NCBI GenBank assembly: GCA_905233285.1
Contig: CAJODY010000004.1
Location: 1-64,000 of the forward strand
DNA: 64,000 bases
Direction: 5' to 3'
From: an uncultured Bacteroidaceae bacterium
GTDB taxonomy: Bacteria > Bacteroidota > Bacteroidia > Bacteroidales > Bacteroidaceae
Part shown: in pieces, positions 63,890 through 64,000 of the stretch
How positions within the stretch are numbered: position 1 is the stretch's first letter
How the letters are laid out: each line of letters begins with the position of its first letter
Notes under the pieces: generated by a model
Databases searched by the model: none
The model's input: the letters and a program-made list of their open reading frames with translations, nothing else
What the model was told of the DNA's origin: nothing
Made by a program: the position numbers and the translations under genes

Positions 63890-64000
63890 TGCCATTGATG
63901 AGATGAGATTTCCTGAAAGGAATTGAAGATATTTGAGAAAAACTGCGAGTAAGCGAGCGTAGAATGATGCTTGTATCAATTATGCCGAGCGAAAGCAGGT
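63890..64000 (+). ncRNA. Cloverleaf-like structured element, copy 3 (cut by window end)
   Basis: TTTTTGCC is followed by a presumed 5' closing strand (ATTGATGAGATGAGAT). Hairpin a is TTCC-TGAAA-GGAA (63910-63922). An arm closed by ATTGA/TCAAT (about 63922 and 63976) has an apical CTGCG/CGTAG region. The beginning of hairpin c (GCCGAGCGAAAGC) is at the edge. The 3' closing strand, expected to resemble ATCTCATCTCATCAAT, lies outside the window. Confidence 0.45.

Overview
The window reads as chromosome from a Bacteroidales bacterium, most likely Prevotella or a close relative. The evidence is a set of promoter -7 boxes of the form TAnnTTTG, the trp gene order B-E-G-D-C-F-A, a class III fructose bisphosphatase, DUF4494 and DUF5686-type proteins, surface proteins ending in a Prevotella-style tail (WYDLSGRKL...KGIYIVDGKK), and AT-rich heptamer repeats between genes. 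Most of the first 48 kb is dense core genome. From about 48 kb onward the DNA is accessory, by eye more AT-rich, with long non-coding stretches.

Region by region: (1) 1-8.1 kb: the end of an unknown gene, an iron-dependent alcohol dehydrogenase, then a + strand run hpt-adk-obgE-pgeF-phoH-purC-aroE and an alpha/beta hydrolase, with many genes overlapping. (2) 8.1-21.7 kb, - strand: phospholipase D-type enzyme, family-10-like glycosylhydrolase, a frameshifted DUF5686 outer-membrane protein, a PurF paralogue lacking its catalytic cysteine, DUF4494, a PLP-binding YggS protein, a Crp/Fnr regulator, a giant two-module sensor kinase, its response regulator and a small membrane protein. (3) 21.9-28.6 kb: a roughly 2000-residue glycine-rich beta-helix surface protein split by a one-base slip in a G tract, a 50-residue peptide and a gene remnant. 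(4) 28.6-38.8 kb: tcdA, a CNNM/CorC-type protein, a coiled-coil protein next to zapA, rny, nadA, mnmA, fbp and a small secreted protein. (5) 38.8-45.4 kb: the complete tryptophan operon, preceded by a leader peptide with three adjacent Trp codons and a textbook attenuator. (6) 45.5-48.8 kb: DNA repair genes, a four-helix-bundle gene embedded in short repeats, superoxide dismutase and rubrerythrin. (7) 49-54.1 kb: a DUF4143-type ATPase, then a VapE-like ATPase gene flanked by about 120-bp inverted repeats, then a GNAT/small-protein pair that looks like a toxin-antitoxin module. (8) 54.9-63.8 kb, - strand: a defence-like island containing a helicase-associated-domain microprotein, an SMC/ABC-type ATPase and HNH nuclease (Septu-like), a giant TPR / GreA-C-like / PIN protein, and a second HNH protein.

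The most unusual signal is a roughly 125-nt non-coding element seen at 48.1, 51.2 and, cut by the window edge, 63.9 kb. Its predicted cloverleaf-like fold is kept by compensatory base changes between copies. Copies two and three bracket the VapE element and the defence island. A second dispersed element, GGCGCC boxes around CGACATA-type repeats, sits directly after three genes. All functional statements come from reading the sequence and from recalled family features; no searches were run.
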